From Candidatus Methanoperedens sp. (GTDB lineage Archaea; Halobacteriota; Methanosarcinia; Methanosarcinales; Methanoperedenaceae): a stretch of DNA of 64,000 bases. Every line of letters starts with the position of its first letter. Position 1 is the first letter of the stretch. A model generated the notes under the pieces. The model saw only the letters and a program-made list of their open reading frames with translations, had not been told where the DNA came from and searched no databases. Of the stretch, positions 53,121 through 63,113 are shown piece after piece. The position numbers and the translations under genes are program-made. The DNA lies in contig JAPMTR010000064.1 in assembly GCA_026552975.1 (NCBI GenBank), forward strand, positions 1-64,000. The letters are read 5' to 3'.

Positions 53121-56051
53121 CTACCACCGTAACGTCTTCTGCCAGGCATCCTTAAGCTCTTCGATCCCGATGCGGATCACCATTTTTTCGCCATCTTTCA
53201 CGATGAACTCCTGCTGCTTTGTAACTTCACCCACATCAGCGAACACCGTACCTTTCATGATCCCCTGGAACCTGGCAACATTTCCAGGCGCCACTGTCAC
53301 AACAAAACGGCTCTGGGATTCGGAAAACAGTATCGTATCCGAGCGACTTATATTCTCAACAGGGACTTTTGTAAGGCTAATGTTCATCCCAAAACCTCCG
53401 GAAAATGCACTTTCAGCAAGTGCAACGCCAAGACCGCCGTCAGAACAGTCATGACATGAAGCGACAACACCCTCATTGATGGCTTTTTCAAGAGCGAGAT
53501 ACAATTTTCTCGCAGAAAGCGCGTTCACCCTGGGGACATCGTTGCCGATAAACCCGAGAGATGCATAATATTCGGACGCTCCAAGCTCGTCTCTTGTCAT
53601 TCCCAGGACGTAAACCCTGTCGTTGGGTTTCTTAACATCCATGGTCACTGCTTTCCTGACATCCTCTATCTTTCCTATGGTTGAAAAAAGAACAGTTGGA
53701 GGAATGGAGATCTTGCGCCCTCCTATCTGGTAATCGTTCTTCATGCTGTCTTTCCCGGAAATGCAGGGGACCCCGTATGCTTTTGTATAATCATACAGCG
53801 CCATGTTAGCCCGCACAAGCTGGGCAAGCTTATATTCCCCATCAGGCGTCTTTTCAGATTTCTCAGGGTCGCACCAGCAAAAATTATCAAGACCTGCTAG
53901 ATGGTCAAATGAACCGCCTACTGCAATGTGGTTTCGCACAGCTTCATCAATGGCGCACGCGGTCATGTGGTAGGTATCGATATCCCCGTATCTCGGACAG
54001 ATACCGTTTGCGACTACGACACCTTCCATGCTGTCAAGAAGCGGACGAATAACAGCGGCATCACTTGGTCCATCACATGTGAGTGGTTTTATCACTGATC
54101 CTGCCTGGACTTCATGATCGTACTGCCGTATGACATACTCTTTTGAGCAGATATTCAATCGTGATAGGAGGGTTTTAAGCGTCGTTTCCATGTCCACCAC
54201 CCCGATAACAGGCTCTTCGAACCTGCGCTTGACCCAGCAGGCATTGAGTTTCATCTCTGGAAGTCCATTATGCAGGAATTCCATATCCAGGTAAGCCACA
54301 GTTTTATCGCCATATTTTACATGGAATTTCCCTGAATCAGTAAATGTTCCTATCACTGTCGCCTCGACATCCCTTGTTCCTGCCAGGGTAAGGAATTCAT
54401 CTATCTTTCCCGGAGACACAGCAAGTGTCATTCTCTCCTGCGATTCGGAAAGAAGTATCTCCCAGGGATCAAGACCCGGGTATTTCAACGGACATTTATC
54501 AAGTTCTATGAGGCATCCACCAGATGTCTGTGCCATCTCGCCCACAGATGATGAAATACCCCCTGCGCCGTCATCAGTTATTGAATTATATACTCCCCTG
54601 TCTCGCGCTTCAAGAAGAAAATCCACCATCTTCTTCTGGGTTATGGGGTCGCCTATCTGGACAGCAGTCACGGGTGAATCTTCATCAAGCTGGAGTGATG
54701 AAAATGTGGCGCCGTGGATGCCGTCTTTCCCGATGCGCCCTCCTGTCATTACAATGAGGTCACCGTTATTGATCTCTTTGAGATGGGATGGTTTTCCGTT
54801 GATCACGGATGGCATTATTCCACCGGTTCCGCAATATACAAGAGGTTTTCCAAGATAGCGCTCATCAAAAACTATACATCCATTAACAGTTGGGATGCCG
54901 CTTTTATTCCCGCCATGTTCAACGCCGCGCCTTACTCCTTCAAATATTCTTTTTGGATGAAGGAGCCGCGGAGGCATTTCTTTGTCATAGAAGGGGGAGG
55001 CAAAACAGAATACATCTGTGTTAAATATCAATCTGGCTCCAATGCCTGTGCCAAGAGGATCGCGATTGACGCCAACGATGCCGGTAATGGCGCCGCCGTA
55101 CGGATCAAGGGCAGAGGGGGTATTGTGGGTTTCCACTTTCATGACAAGATTATAATCGTCATTGAATTTGATCACGCCAGCGTTATCTGTGAAAACAGAA
55201 ACAAGCCAGGATTTGTTTATTTCCTTTGTAGCGCGCTTTATGTAAGTATTAAATAACGAGTTTATGACATGGGTTTCTTTTTCATCAGAATAAGTGATAT
55301 GGCTATTGAATATCTTATGTTTGCAATGCTCTGACCATGTCTGCGCAAGCACTTCAATTTCAACATCTGTAGGTAGTTTTAGACCAAATTCAACTCTTTG
55401 CCCTGAGACTTTTTCATCGTTAAAATATCCCTGGATGGCTTTCATTTCTGCGATGTTTAAGGCCAGAAGTTTCTGGTTGCTCATTTCCTTTAATTTTTTG
55501 TCGCTTATATTGAGGTTGATCAGGGCGACTGAAGGAGTATGTGTTCCCTTCACTACCGGAATTGGAAGATGTACATGTTCTCCTTTTGCATGGTCTTCAT
55601 CTGATATAATTTCCCATCGTTCAATAAGACCATTTGCAAGAAGTCCTCCTGCTATCTTTTCTGCATCTTCTTTTGTGATCTTCCCCTTTAAAAGATATTG
55701 TCTTGAGAAATAGACGCCTTTTATGGAAATTCCAAGTATATCTTCACATGCTCGTTTTGCAGTCGCACCCACATTATCTGTTACGCCGGGTTTAAAGCCA
55801 ACTTCTATGATCCATGAAAAATCCTTAGCAAGCGCCTTATCTGAAAAAACCTGTATAATAGGGTCGGAGAATAGTTTTTCTCCGAGGATCCTGACCTGTT
55901 CGTCCTTAAGATCGGCATCAATAGAATAGACTTCAATTGTCCTCACAGCATCCACATTAATATGGATGTCTTCTATTATCCTTTTCTTGACACTATCGCC
56001 AAGAGCATCTTTCATTCCTTTTTTAAAGCCGACTTCGATCCTATTTACCAT
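53121..56051 (-). CDS. purL: FGAM synthase PurL with two N-terminal PurS-like domains
   Basis: Phosphoribosylformylglycinamidine synthase of 976 residues. Residues 1-75 and about 79-165 are two PurS-like units: NRIEVGFKKGMKDALGDSVKKRI is echoed by SWIIEVGFKPGVTDNVGATAKRA. The ATP-grasp-like PurL body follows, with WSEHCKHK, KVETHNTPSALDPYGGA, the HGGNKSGIPTVNG motif, DDGAGGISSS, GKDSMKND and SCHDCSDGGLGVALAE. Most archaea have PurL of about 720 residues with separate PurS. The fused form plus the long PurQ is more typical of some bacterial lineages. Confidence 0.93.
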   Translation of the reverse strand: MVNRIEVGFKKGMKDALGDSVKKRIIEDIHINVDAVRTIEVYSIDADLKDEQVRILGEKLFSDPIIQVFSDKALAKDFSWIIEVGFKPGVTDNVGATAKRACEDILGISIKGVYFSRQYLLKGKITKEDAEKIAGGLLANGLIERWEIISDEDHAKGEHVHLPIPVVKGTHTPSVALINLNISDKKLKEMSNQKLLALNIAEMKAIQGYFNDEKVSGQRVEFGLKLPTDVEIEVLAQTWSEHCKHKIFNSHITYSDEKETHVINSLFNTYIKRATKEINKSWLVSVFTDNAGVIKFNDDYNLVMKVETHNTPSALDPYGGAITGIVGVNRDPLGTGIGARLIFNTDVFCFASPFYDKEMPPRLLHPKRIFEGVRRGVEHGGNKSGIPTVNGCIVFDERYLGKPLVYCGTGGIMPSVINGKPSHLKEINNGDLIVMTGGRIGKDGIHGATFSSLQLDEDSPVTAVQIGDPITQKKMVDFLLEARDRGVYNSITDDGAGGISSSVGEMAQTSGGCLIELDKCPLKYPGLDPWEILLSESQERMTLAVSPGKIDEFLTLAGTRDVEATVIGTFTDSGKFHVKYGDKTVAYLDMEFLHNGLPEMKLNACWVKRRFEEPVIGVVDMETTLKTLLSRLNICSKEYVIRQYDHEVQAGSVIKPLTCDGPSDAAVIRPLLDSMEGVVVANGICPRYGDIDTYHMTACAIDEAVRNHIAVGGSFDHLAGLDNFCWCDPEKSEKTPDGEYKLAQLVRANMALYDYTKAYGVPCISGKDSMKNDYQIGGRKISIPPTVLFSTIGKIEDVRKAVTMDVKKPNDRVYVLGMTRDELGASEYYASLGFIGNDVPRVNALSARKLYLALEKAINEGVVASCHDCSDGGLGVALAESAFSGGFGMNISLTKVPVENISRSDTILFSESQSRFVVTVAPGNVARFQGIMKGTVFADVGEVTKQQEFIVKDGEKMVIRIGIEELKDAWQKTLRW

Positions 56052-56175
56052 TTCATACTCATTTGTGCGATTAAAATTTATTCGCCAAATAGGCCATACT
56101 ATGATTCAGAGGATATAAAATAATATGCAAAAAACAAACATTCTTTTACTATGTAAATAATCATTTGGAAATGTT

Positions 56176-56841
56176 ATGTACTCGGTTAAAGCCATAGAAG
56201 AAATAGACATCACCAGTCCTGATTTCCATTGTGATTTTCTAAATATTCAGGCTTTAATGGAAAAAGGAGCTCCCGTGAGCATACTATTTACAGATGAAGA
56301 AGGCGAACCATCCCTTCACTTATTTTGTGAACTGATCCAGAAAGCAAGATCAGGCGAATCCTTTCTAATAAAGAACCAGGGTTGTAGGGTCGGGGCATAT
56401 GTGCTGGGTGATACAGAAAAAACACCGCTTGATTATTACTATGGATCCAAAAGATATGCAAATCTGGATGCTGCAAGAACTGCCACACAGAATCTGTACA
56501 GGATAACAACAAAGGGAAGATCAATAAAAATAGCCCCATTCACAGGAGAAAGTGCAGATATTCTTATTCTTTTCCTGAAGCCAGAAAGAGCGATGAGAAT
56601 GATCCAGGCCATGTCATTCATAACAGGAGAACCATTTGAAATGAGGACAGGCGGTATTGCTTCAATATGCAGCGATTGCACGGTATATCCCCTTCAGGGA
56701 AAGATAGGGATCTCGCTGGGATGCAAGGGTTCAAGAAAACACAGCAAATACGGGGATGATGAAGTAGTGGTGGGAATACCATTCAAATTGGCAAAAGAAC
56801 TGGATGAAGCACTGGGGAAGATACCAGGAACTAATGACTGA
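56176..56841 (+). CDS. DUF169 family protein
   Basis: A 221-residue protein of the DUF169 (COG2043) family, common in methanogens and anaerobes. Typical segments: FCELIQKARSGESFLIKNQGCRVGAYVLG with the conserved Cys, then IAPFTGESADILILFLKPERAMRMIQA, and GIASICSDCTVYPLQGKIGISLGCKGSRKHSKY with CxxC and a late Cys. Function unknown. It is a single gene convergent with dnaK. Confidence 0.88.
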   Translation: MYSVKAIEEIDITSPDFHCDFLNIQALMEKGAPVSILFTDEEGEPSLHLFCELIQKARSGESFLIKNQGCRVGAYVLGDTEKTPLDYYYGSKRYANLDAARTATQNLYRITTKGRSIKIAPFTGESADILILFLKPERAMRMIQAMSFITGEPFEMRTGGIASICSDCTVYPLQGKIGISLGCKGSRKHSKYGDDEVVVGIPFKLAKELDEALGKIPGTND

Positions 56842-56980
56842 ATTCTTCGGGCTTGTATATAAATATTAATCTATATGTTATGAAATTTGATGTTTTTTGT
56901 AGGTATAAAAAGTGACTATATAAAGAAAGAAAAAAAGTCTTCGCTCCATCGCAAGTTTTTCCTGATGCTTGTGTCATGAA

Positions 56981-57062
56981 AATAGAACGCGGATGACGCT
57001 GATTACGCGGATTTGCACGGATAATCAAATCCGTGTATATCCGCGTAATCTGTGCAATCCGT
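56981..57062. repeat. Second modular inverted-repeat element, near-perfect hairpin
   Basis: The end AATAGAACGCGGAT (56981-56994) matches the ends of the element at 17268-17532 in 13 of 14 bases. GATTACGCGGATTTGCACGGAT (57001-57022) and its near-complement (57029-57050, 19 of 22 positions paired) form a long hairpin with a 6-base loop. It lies between the convergent DUF169 and dnaK genes, so it could also act as a transcription end for both. Confidence 0.65.
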
Positions 57063-57081
57063 CGATCATGCGGGTTTTCAC

Positions 57082-58947
57082 TTATTTTTTATCTTCATCC
57101 ACTACTTTATATTCCGCGTCAGTGACATTCTCATCCTTCTTACCTTCTTCTGTGGGTGCTTCCTGCTGTCCTTCACCAGGTTGGCCCTGCTGTTGCTGCG
57201 CCTGCTGCTGGTAAAGAATGGTGCTTATGGCATGCATCTCTTTAGTGAGGTCTTCGATAGTTGATTTTATCCTGCTGACATCCTCGCTCTTAAGGGCATC
57301 CTTCAGGTTCTCAACAGCCTTTTCAGCCTTTTGTTTCTGGTCGCTGCTGACTTTATCGCCAAGATCCTTGAGCGTCTTTTCGGTACTATATATAAGTGTA
57401 TCAGCCTGGTTCTGGAGTTCCACTTTTTCCTTTCGCTGCTTATCTTCCTCTGCGAATTTCTCAGCGTCCTTGATCTTTCGGTCGATTTCATCCGAAGACA
57501 TCTTAAGAGGCGCAGTGATGGTCATCTTTTGTTCCTTGCCTGTTCCCATATCTTTTGCAGTGACGTGAAGGATACCATTCGCATCAATATCAAAAGTAAC
57601 CTCAATTTGTGGAATTCCGCGTGGCGCAGACGGTATTCCTACAAGGTTGAACCTGCCAAGGGTAACATTGTCATAAGACATCGCCCTCTCACCCTGGAGC
57701 ACCACGATCTCAACAGTTGTCTGGCTATCAGCCGCAGTTGAGAAGGTCTGGCTCTTGCGAGTAGGAACTGTAGTATTCCTGTCTATCAGCTTTGTCATTA
57801 CATGCCCAAGGGTCTCGATACCAAGAGTAAGCGGAGTAACATCAAGAAGCAGGATATCCTTTACTTCACCTGAGAGCACACCTGCCTGGATAGCAGCGCC
57901 CATTGCGACACATTCCATGGGGTCAACACCCCCTTCCACTTTCTTTCCCACATAATCCTCAACGAACTTCTGGATTATCGGCATTCTTGTAGGTCCGCCA
58001 ACAAGGATTACCTTATTAATATTATCTTTTGTAACTTTTGCGTCGGATATTGCCCTCTCCAGGGGAGCACGGCACCTGTCTATGACGGGACGGACAATTT
58101 CTTCAAGTTTTGACCGTGACAAAGACATTGTAAGATGTTTAGGACCGCCTGCATCCGCAGTTATGAATGGCTGGTTGATCTCGGTCGTAATGGTTGTTGA
58201 AAGCTCGATCTTTGCTTTCTCTGCCGCATCCCTTAATCTCTGGTTTGCAACCCTGTCATTTCGAAGGTCAATGCCATGTTCTTTCTTGAATTCCTCTGCT
58301 ATATAAGCCACAAGGAGATTATCCATATCAGTACCGCCAAGTGCGGTATCGCCTGCAGTGGATTTTACTTCAAATACGCCGCCTCCCATCTCCATAATGG
58401 TTACATCAAGTGTGCCTCCCCCAAGGTCAAATACCAGGATCTTCTGGTCACCGGTTTTATCAAGACCAAATGAAAGTGATGCAGCTGTTGGTTCATTGAT
58501 GATCCTTACGACCTCAAGACCCGCAATCTCTCCTGCGTCTTTGGTTGCCTGTCTCTGGTTATCATTGAAATACGCAGGTACGGTTATTACTGCTTTATCG
58601 ACCTTGTCTCCAAGAAATGCCTCTGCATCCTGTTTGATTTTCTGGAGCAGAAAGGCTGAAAGTTCCTGTGGCCTGTAATCCTTGCCGCGGATACTGTACT
58701 TGAAATCCGTCCCCATCTTTCTCTTGAATGCATATGCGGTGCCCTCAGTATTTGTCACAGCCTGTCTTCGTGCCGGCTCCCCGGTCAATCTCTGCCCATC
58801 CTTTGTGAATGCCACGTATGACGGGAATGCTTTTCCGCCAAGGGATACACCCTCTGCGCTTGGTATGATTACTGGTCTGTTCCCCTGCATTACAGCTGCA
58901 GCTGAGTTGCTTGTACCCAGATCTATTCCGATTATCTTTGCCATCAT
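57082..58947 (-). CDS. dnaK: Hsp70 chaperone DnaK
   Basis: ATP-driven chaperone of 621 residues. The ATPase domain has [51 protein letters not shown] and [11 protein letters not shown]. The substrate domain includes [16 protein letters not shown], and the C-terminal lid ends in a Gln-rich tail. Bacterial type; archaeal copies are known from early transfer. Its ATG overlaps the grpE stop by four bases. DnaJ is not adjacent; the inverted repeat and DUF169 gene follow instead. Confidence 0.97.
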   Translation of the reverse strand: MMAKIIGIDLGTSNSAAAVMQGNRPVIIPSAEGVSLGGKAFPSYVAFTKDGQRLTGEPARRQAVTNTEGTAYAFKRKMGTDFKYSIRGKDYRPQELSAFLLQKIKQDAEAFLGDKVDKAVITVPAYFNDNQRQATKDAGEIAGLEVVRIINEPTAASLSFGLDKTGDQKILVFDLGGGTLDVTIMEMGGGVFEVKSTAGDTALGGTDMDNLLVAYIAEEFKKEHGIDLRNDRVANQRLRDAAEKAKIELSTTITTEINQPFITADAGGPKHLTMSLSRSKLEEIVRPVIDRCRAPLERAISDAKVTKDNINKVILVGGPTRMPIIQKFVEDYVGKKVEGGVDPMECVAMGAAIQAGVLSGEVKDILLLDVTPLTLGIETLGHVMTKLIDRNTTVPTRKSQTFSTAADSQTTVEIVVLQGERAMSYDNVTLGRFNLVGIPSAPRGIPQIEVTFDIDANGILHVTAKDMGTGKEQKMTITAPLKMSSDEIDRKIKDAEKFAEEDKQRKEKVELQNQADTLIYSTEKTLKDLGDKVSSDQKQKAEKAVENLKDALKSEDVSRIKSTIEDLTKEMHAISTILYQQQAQQQQGQPGEGQQEAPTEEGKKDENVTDAEYKVVDEDKK

Positions 58948-59543
58948 TTCACCTCATTTTCTGTTTCTATAGTTGATTCTTTTTTATAAGGAGTTTCAAA
59001 TTTCGATACTCTCACTTTAGAATAACGAATGACTTTTCCATTTAAAATATAACCTTTTGCAAATTCTTCAAGTATTGTATCCTCTTCACAATCATTTGTA
59101 AGCGTTTGCATCATAGCTTCATGCCTGTAGTGGTCGAATTTTTCACCCAGTGCTTTTATTGGGGAAAGACCATTTTTTTCAAGCACGACCCTGAATTTCT
59201 TATATACAAGTTCCATTCCTTCGATCAATTTATCTTTATTATCAGTCTTCTTTGCATTTTCAATTCCCCGTTCGAGACTTTCAAAAACATCGATAAATTC
59301 CTGTATGATCTTCTCACCGGCATATTTTATGAATTCTTCATGGTTTTTAACTGCTCTTTTGCAGGAATTGTCGAATTCAGCGTTCAGGCGAAGATACCTG
59401 TCTTTTTCGTCCATCAGTTGTTTCTTGAGATGGTCTATTTCGTTCTGGAGTTTTTCCTCCGCTGATAGCTCAGTCTCCTCAACTTCCGGAATTTCGGTTT
59501 TTTCCTCGGTTTCATCAATGTTATTGTTCGGGTTTGTTTTCAA
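58944..59543 (-). CDS. grpE: GrpE nucleotide-exchange factor
   Basis: Exchange factor for DnaK. A disordered acidic N-terminus precedes a long helix (about 25-75: [25 protein letters not shown]) and the core [15 protein letters not shown]. The C-terminal beta domain has the [13 protein letters not shown] segment. I choose TTG 59543 because GGAG sits eight bases upstream; ATG 59591 adds 16 residues, lacks a Shine-Dalgarno and gives a sequence unlike GrpE. A TTTAATAAT box at about 59625-59634 is a likely promoter. Confidence 0.88.
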   Translation of the reverse strand: MKTNPNNNIDETEEKTEIPEVEETELSAEEKLQNEIDHLKKQLMDEKDRYLRLNAEFDNSCKRAVKNHEEFIKYAGEKIIQEFIDVFESLERGIENAKKTDNKDKLIEGMELVYKKFRVVLEKNGLSPIKALGEKFDHYRHEAMMQTLTNDCEEDTILEEFAKGYILNGKVIRYSKVRVSKFETPYKKESTIETENEVK

Positions 59544-59651
59544 ATAAAAATCTCCATTAAAAATATTAAAATAATTGGATTTCCAATTCATTGTACACTA
59601 TACCACTTTCACCTTCTGGTATTATTAAATTAGATCTTATTCTATTTATTT

Positions 59652-61295
59652 TTAATCTTCTCCTACGTCTGGAGCCTGGATACCATCATAGAAATTTGCG
59701 GTATGTTCAGGTTTGACATCCATCATGCCGGTTTCTTTTGCCATGAGGATATCGTTTATCCTGAGGATCATTACTGCAGCATCAGTAGCTGATTTTATTT
59801 CCTGGGTCTTTACCCTGAGCGGCTCTATGACCCCGATTTTTAGCATATCTTCGGATTTTCCAGAGAACACATTCAAACCTGCAGTCTTCTGACCTGTATT
59901 ATGTTTGTTTCTCAGGTCAACAATGATATCTATTGCATCATGGCCTGCATTTTCAGCGATCGCTTTTGGTATTTCTTCAAGCGCATCAGCAAAGGCCATA
60001 ATCGCAAGCTGTTCCCTCCCACCGTATGTAGTGGCGTATTTACGCAGCCTTATGGCCATTTCTATTTCCGGAGCGCCGCCGCCTGCTACTATCTTTCCAT
60101 CTTCTATGACTACACCTACAACATGCAGGGCATCATCAAGAGCACGCTCAACTTCATCAGCGACATGTTCTGCGCCACTGTATATCAGGATAGAAACTGC
60201 CTTTGGATTTTCGCATCCTTCTATATACATCATCTTATAATTGCCAACGCCGCGCTCTTCCACGACCGCAGCTTTACCTATATCTTCAGGTCCAACCCCG
60301 TCCACTTTTGAAACCACACGTGCGCCTGTGGCTTTTACTATTTTCTTTATCTCTCCATCATTACATCTTCTGACTGCAAGAATTCCTTTCTTCGCAAGAA
60401 AATGCATTCCGGCATCATCTATGCCTTTTTCAGTGAATACGACGTTAACACCTGTTTTTGCAAGTGCTTCCACTCTCTCCTCAACGAGCTTACTTTCTTC
60501 AAGCCTTGCTTGTGCGAGCAATTCCGGGGTTTTTATTTTAAGTGTTGATTTCACTTGGGTCTTTTCGATCTCGATGCCTGTGTCCAGTACGGCTATTTTA
60601 GCGTTTTCAACGCGTTTTGGCATGTTCTTGTGGGCCCTTGCTTTGTCGATGACGAGGCCGTGGATGAATTTAGTATCTTTTATGCTTCTTCCGCGCTGGT
60701 GGATGATATTGATATTCTCTTTGATGTTGACTTTTCCACCATCTTTTATCGATTTTGCGGTCTCAACACACAGTTTGACCAGTGAATCAAGAGCCATATC
60801 TGCGCTTTTTCCGCCAAGTGCGGTCTTTGCGATATTTTCAAGGACTTCTTCTGAGGCATTGATGGTCAGATCATCCAGGACCTCAAGGGCTTTGACCGAT
60901 GCAAGGCTGTAACCTCTTACGATCGTTGTTGGATGAACTCCCTTTTCCACGAGTTCATGGGCTTTGCTTAAAAGCTCACCTGCAAGAACGACCACGCTTG
61001 TGGTTCCATCTCCTGCTTTATCTTCCTGAGTGCGGGCGACTTCCACCATCATTTTTGCTGCAGGATGTTTGATATCCATTTGCCGCAAGATCGTGGCACC
61101 GTCGTTTGTTATAACAATGTCCCCTACGGGATTGACGAGCATTTTGTCCATGCCTTTTGGACCAAGTGTTGTTCTAACTGCATCAGCCACGGCTTTTGCC
61201 GCAGAGATATTAAATCCAAGGGCATCTCTTCCCTGGGTTCTTGTTTTGTCTTTGTCTAATATGATAATAGGCTGTCCGCTTAGTTGTCCTGCCAT
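59652..61295 (-). CDS. thsA: Thermosome subunit (group II chaperonin)
   Basis: A 547-residue chaperonin subunit. Family motifs: [30 protein letters not shown], the ATP-binding [15 protein letters not shown], and [17 protein letters not shown] with the catalytic Asp region that follows. The C-terminus ends QAPDVGED and lacks the Gly-Met tail of many thermosomes. The ATG is preceded by GGAGGT, with TCTATAAATA (61341-61350) as TATA box. It is next to grpE-dnaK, so both folding systems may share stress control. Confidence 0.96.
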   Translation of the reverse strand: MAGQLSGQPIIILDKDKTRTQGRDALGFNISAAKAVADAVRTTLGPKGMDKMLVNPVGDIVITNDGATILRQMDIKHPAAKMMVEVARTQEDKAGDGTTSVVVLAGELLSKAHELVEKGVHPTTIVRGYSLASVKALEVLDDLTINASEEVLENIAKTALGGKSADMALDSLVKLCVETAKSIKDGGKVNIKENINIIHQRGRSIKDTKFIHGLVIDKARAHKNMPKRVENAKIAVLDTGIEIEKTQVKSTLKIKTPELLAQARLEESKLVEERVEALAKTGVNVVFTEKGIDDAGMHFLAKKGILAVRRCNDGEIKKIVKATGARVVSKVDGVGPEDIGKAAVVEERGVGNYKMMYIEGCENPKAVSILIYSGAEHVADEVERALDDALHVVGVVIEDGKIVAGGGAPEIEMAIRLRKYATTYGGREQLAIMAFADALEEIPKAIAENAGHDAIDIIVDLRNKHNTGQKTAGLNVFSGKSEDMLKIGVIEPLRVKTQEIKSATDAAVMILRINDILMAKETGMMDVKPEHTANFYDGIQAPDVGED

Positions 61296-61340
61296 GATGA
61301 ATTTACCTCCAAAGTAAAGATATTTCTAAGTGTTTGTAGT

Positions 61341-61350
61341 TCTATAAATA
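61341..61350 (-). promoter_or_regulatory. TATA box for the thermosome gene
   Basis: On the minus strand TATTTATAGA lies about 46-55 bases upstream of the start codon. A transcription start about 25 bases downstream would leave a leader of roughly 20-30 bases containing GGAGGT. Confidence 0.5.
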
Positions 61351-61480
61351 CTTTACTTACAGGGGAAGAGATTTTTTCACCTTTATGGTACGAAAATAAT
61401 AACTAAACAATGCGAACCTAATCGAACTCTAGCAGCGTGAGTTAGTAAGGAGTTAATACAAGTTCGTTGTTGAATTTCAC

Positions 61481-62056
61481 TCATTCTCGCATCTTCATTA
61501 GCGCAGCCTTGATGAGCGCTTCCACGGACCCACCATTTATCGAAACAGCTTCCACCGCCCTTTGCGCATCCTGCCTCGGGAACCCTAGAGAAACAAGCGC
61601 TGAAACGGCATCATAATTATCACTGCCCGGGGGAAGTACAACTCCTTCCATCTTCTTTTTCATCTTATCCTTCAATTCAAGGATCAACCTTTTCGCATTC
61701 TTTGCGCCCACACCTGATATGCGTGTCAGGACTTTTTCATCGTCATGGATTATGGCCGCTGCAAGCTCTTCTATCTTAATCTGGGACAAAATGTTTATTG
61801 CAACAGCAGGCCCAACTCTTGTAACACTTATCAGGAGCTTGAACATCTCAAGCTGGCTTTGATCTTGAAAACCGTAGAGAATAAGAGCGTCTTCCCTGAC
61901 ATGAAGATATGTGTGAAGTTTTATTATTTCTTTCTTGCCTGCGAGGTCATATGATATTGATTTTGGAACAAACACCTGGTATCCGATACCTGCCACATCA
62001 ATTACGACATATCCATCACCGGATTGCGCTATCTCGCCTGTTATGTGTGAGATCAT
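61481..62056 (-). CDS. ruvA: Holliday junction protein RuvA
   Basis: A 191-residue RuvA. Domain I is an OB-fold with the acidic pin Glu-Asp in LHVREDALILYGF (about residues 52-58), which separates strands at the junction. Domain II has two helix-hairpin-helix motifs (VTRVGPAVAINILS and ISGVGAKNAKRLILEL). The flexible linker and domain III (ALVSLGFPRQDAQRAVEAV), which contacts RuvB, are complete. RuvAB is a bacterial system reported only in some archaea. No ruvB or ruvC lies in this window. Confidence 0.93.
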   Translation of the reverse strand: MISHITGEIAQSGDGYVVIDVAGIGYQVFVPKSISYDLAGKKEIIKLHTYLHVREDALILYGFQDQSQLEMFKLLISVTRVGPAVAINILSQIKIEELAAAIIHDDEKVLTRISGVGAKNAKRLILELKDKMKKKMEGVVLPPGSDNYDAVSALVSLGFPRQDAQRAVEAVSINGGSVEALIKAALMKMRE

Positions 62057-62113
62057 ATACCATCTTATTATATTTCTTTGGTATAGAACTTTGCAGAATA
62101 TATTTATTATTTC

Positions 62114-62674
62114 CTAATATCCGGCTATAAACATGATCCCAAAAACAATGAACATTACAGCTGCACTCAGCTTGATCTTTGATAGCGGCGCTATGTCACA
62201 AAGCTTCTTTCCGGCAAATATCCCAAGAAGACTGATCAAGACAAGGGCAAGGACAGCTCCAGAGAAAACAAGATATGGGGAGCCATATTTTGCTGAAAGA
62301 GTGATGGCTGAAAGCTGCGTCTTATCCCCCATTTCTGCCAGAGCTATCATGCTGAACGTAGAAATAAATGGATTAAGTACGCGTGTTTTTTCTTCTTCCT
62401 CATTTTCTTCCTTTGCTAATAACATCCAGATCCCGAAGACCACGAACATGATACCTGCGATAGTTTTGATCAGGTCTTCCGGGATAATCTTCAATAATCC
62501 TTCACCCACCAATACGCCAAGTCCTGTCACGAGAATGAAAGCAAGGACAACGCCTGAGAATACTTTTTTTCGATCGTACCTTGCGGATAATGCAATTACA
62601 GTGAGCTGAGTTTTATCACCAAGTTCAGCCAGGGCGATAAGGCCGAAAGTTGAGATAAAAGGGGTGAGTTCCAT
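62114..62674 (-). CDS. GDT1/TMEM165 (UPF0016) cation transporter
   Basis: A 186-residue membrane protein with six helices and two inverted halves. Each half carries the family motif E-x-G-D-K-T: LAELGDKTQLTVIALSARY near residue 15 and LAEMGDKTQLSAITLSAKY near 113. An acidic linker (KEENEEEEKTR) joins the halves. Family members move Mn2+ or Ca2+ in exchange for protons. Start ATG 62674. Confidence 0.93.
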   Translation of the reverse strand: MELTPFISTFGLIALAELGDKTQLTVIALSARYDRKKVFSGVVLAFILVTGLGVLVGEGLLKIIPEDLIKTIAGIMFVVFGIWMLLAKEENEEEEKTRVLNPFISTFSMIALAEMGDKTQLSAITLSAKYGSPYLVFSGAVLALVLISLLGIFAGKKLCDIAPLSKIKLSAAVMFIVFGIMFIAGY

Positions 62675-62705
62675 TAATTTCTCATAATATTAGTTCATTT
62701 ATTCA

Positions 62706-63113
62706 TTACTTGCGTTTTGATTTCAATATTTCCAGAAGCTTTTCAGGTCCATTCAGTTTTATTAACAGGTTATCAAGAACAGCAAGTCCCAACAGAAGTT
62801 CATTACAGTCTGGCATTGTCCAAACATCAATGGTCATTTCGAGATTTTCGATGCGCAACTTTGCAGGAGCACTCCTGATCTTTATTACCATCCCCGCGAC
62901 CGTTTCCAGCAGGGGGGACTCTGAGGCAGGATTCTCATACTTATGGAAACCGAGTTTTTTGTATAATTTTAAGGGAATCAGGATATTTCCTTCAAATCCT
63001 GTATCAACAATAAAAGTCAGATCCTCCATTTTTGAGGGGCCAGCCAGAATTCCATTGATTACTGGATGAAACCTTTCATTGATTTCCTCGTAATCATATT
63101 TCATACGCATCAA
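62706..63113 (-). CDS. Retropepsin-like (clan AA) aspartic protease
   Basis: A 135-residue protein with TFIVDTGFEGNILIP near residue 35, the DTG catalytic motif of clan AA proteases, and a late hydrophobic-Gly motif LLLGLAVLDNL that shapes the dimer active site. Length fits single-domain, homodimeric retropepsin-type enzymes. It overlaps the preceding RHH/DUF5678-like gene by 20 bases, so the two are translationally coupled. Substrate unknown. Confidence 0.75.
   Translation of the reverse strand: MMRMKYDYEEINERFHPVINGILAGPSKMEDLTFIVDTGFEGNILIPLKLYKKLGFHKYENPASESPLLETVAGMVIKIRSAPAKLRIENLEMTIDVWTMPDCNELLLGLAVLDNLLIKLNGPEKLLEILKSKRK

Noticed and set aside
54714-55256. 180-codon plus-strand frame inside purL
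   Set aside because: Antisense to conserved PurL motifs and without a ribosome binding site.
62133-62609. 158-codon plus-strand frame over the GDT1 gene
   Set aside because: Antisense to a clear membrane transporter with paired EGDKT motifs.
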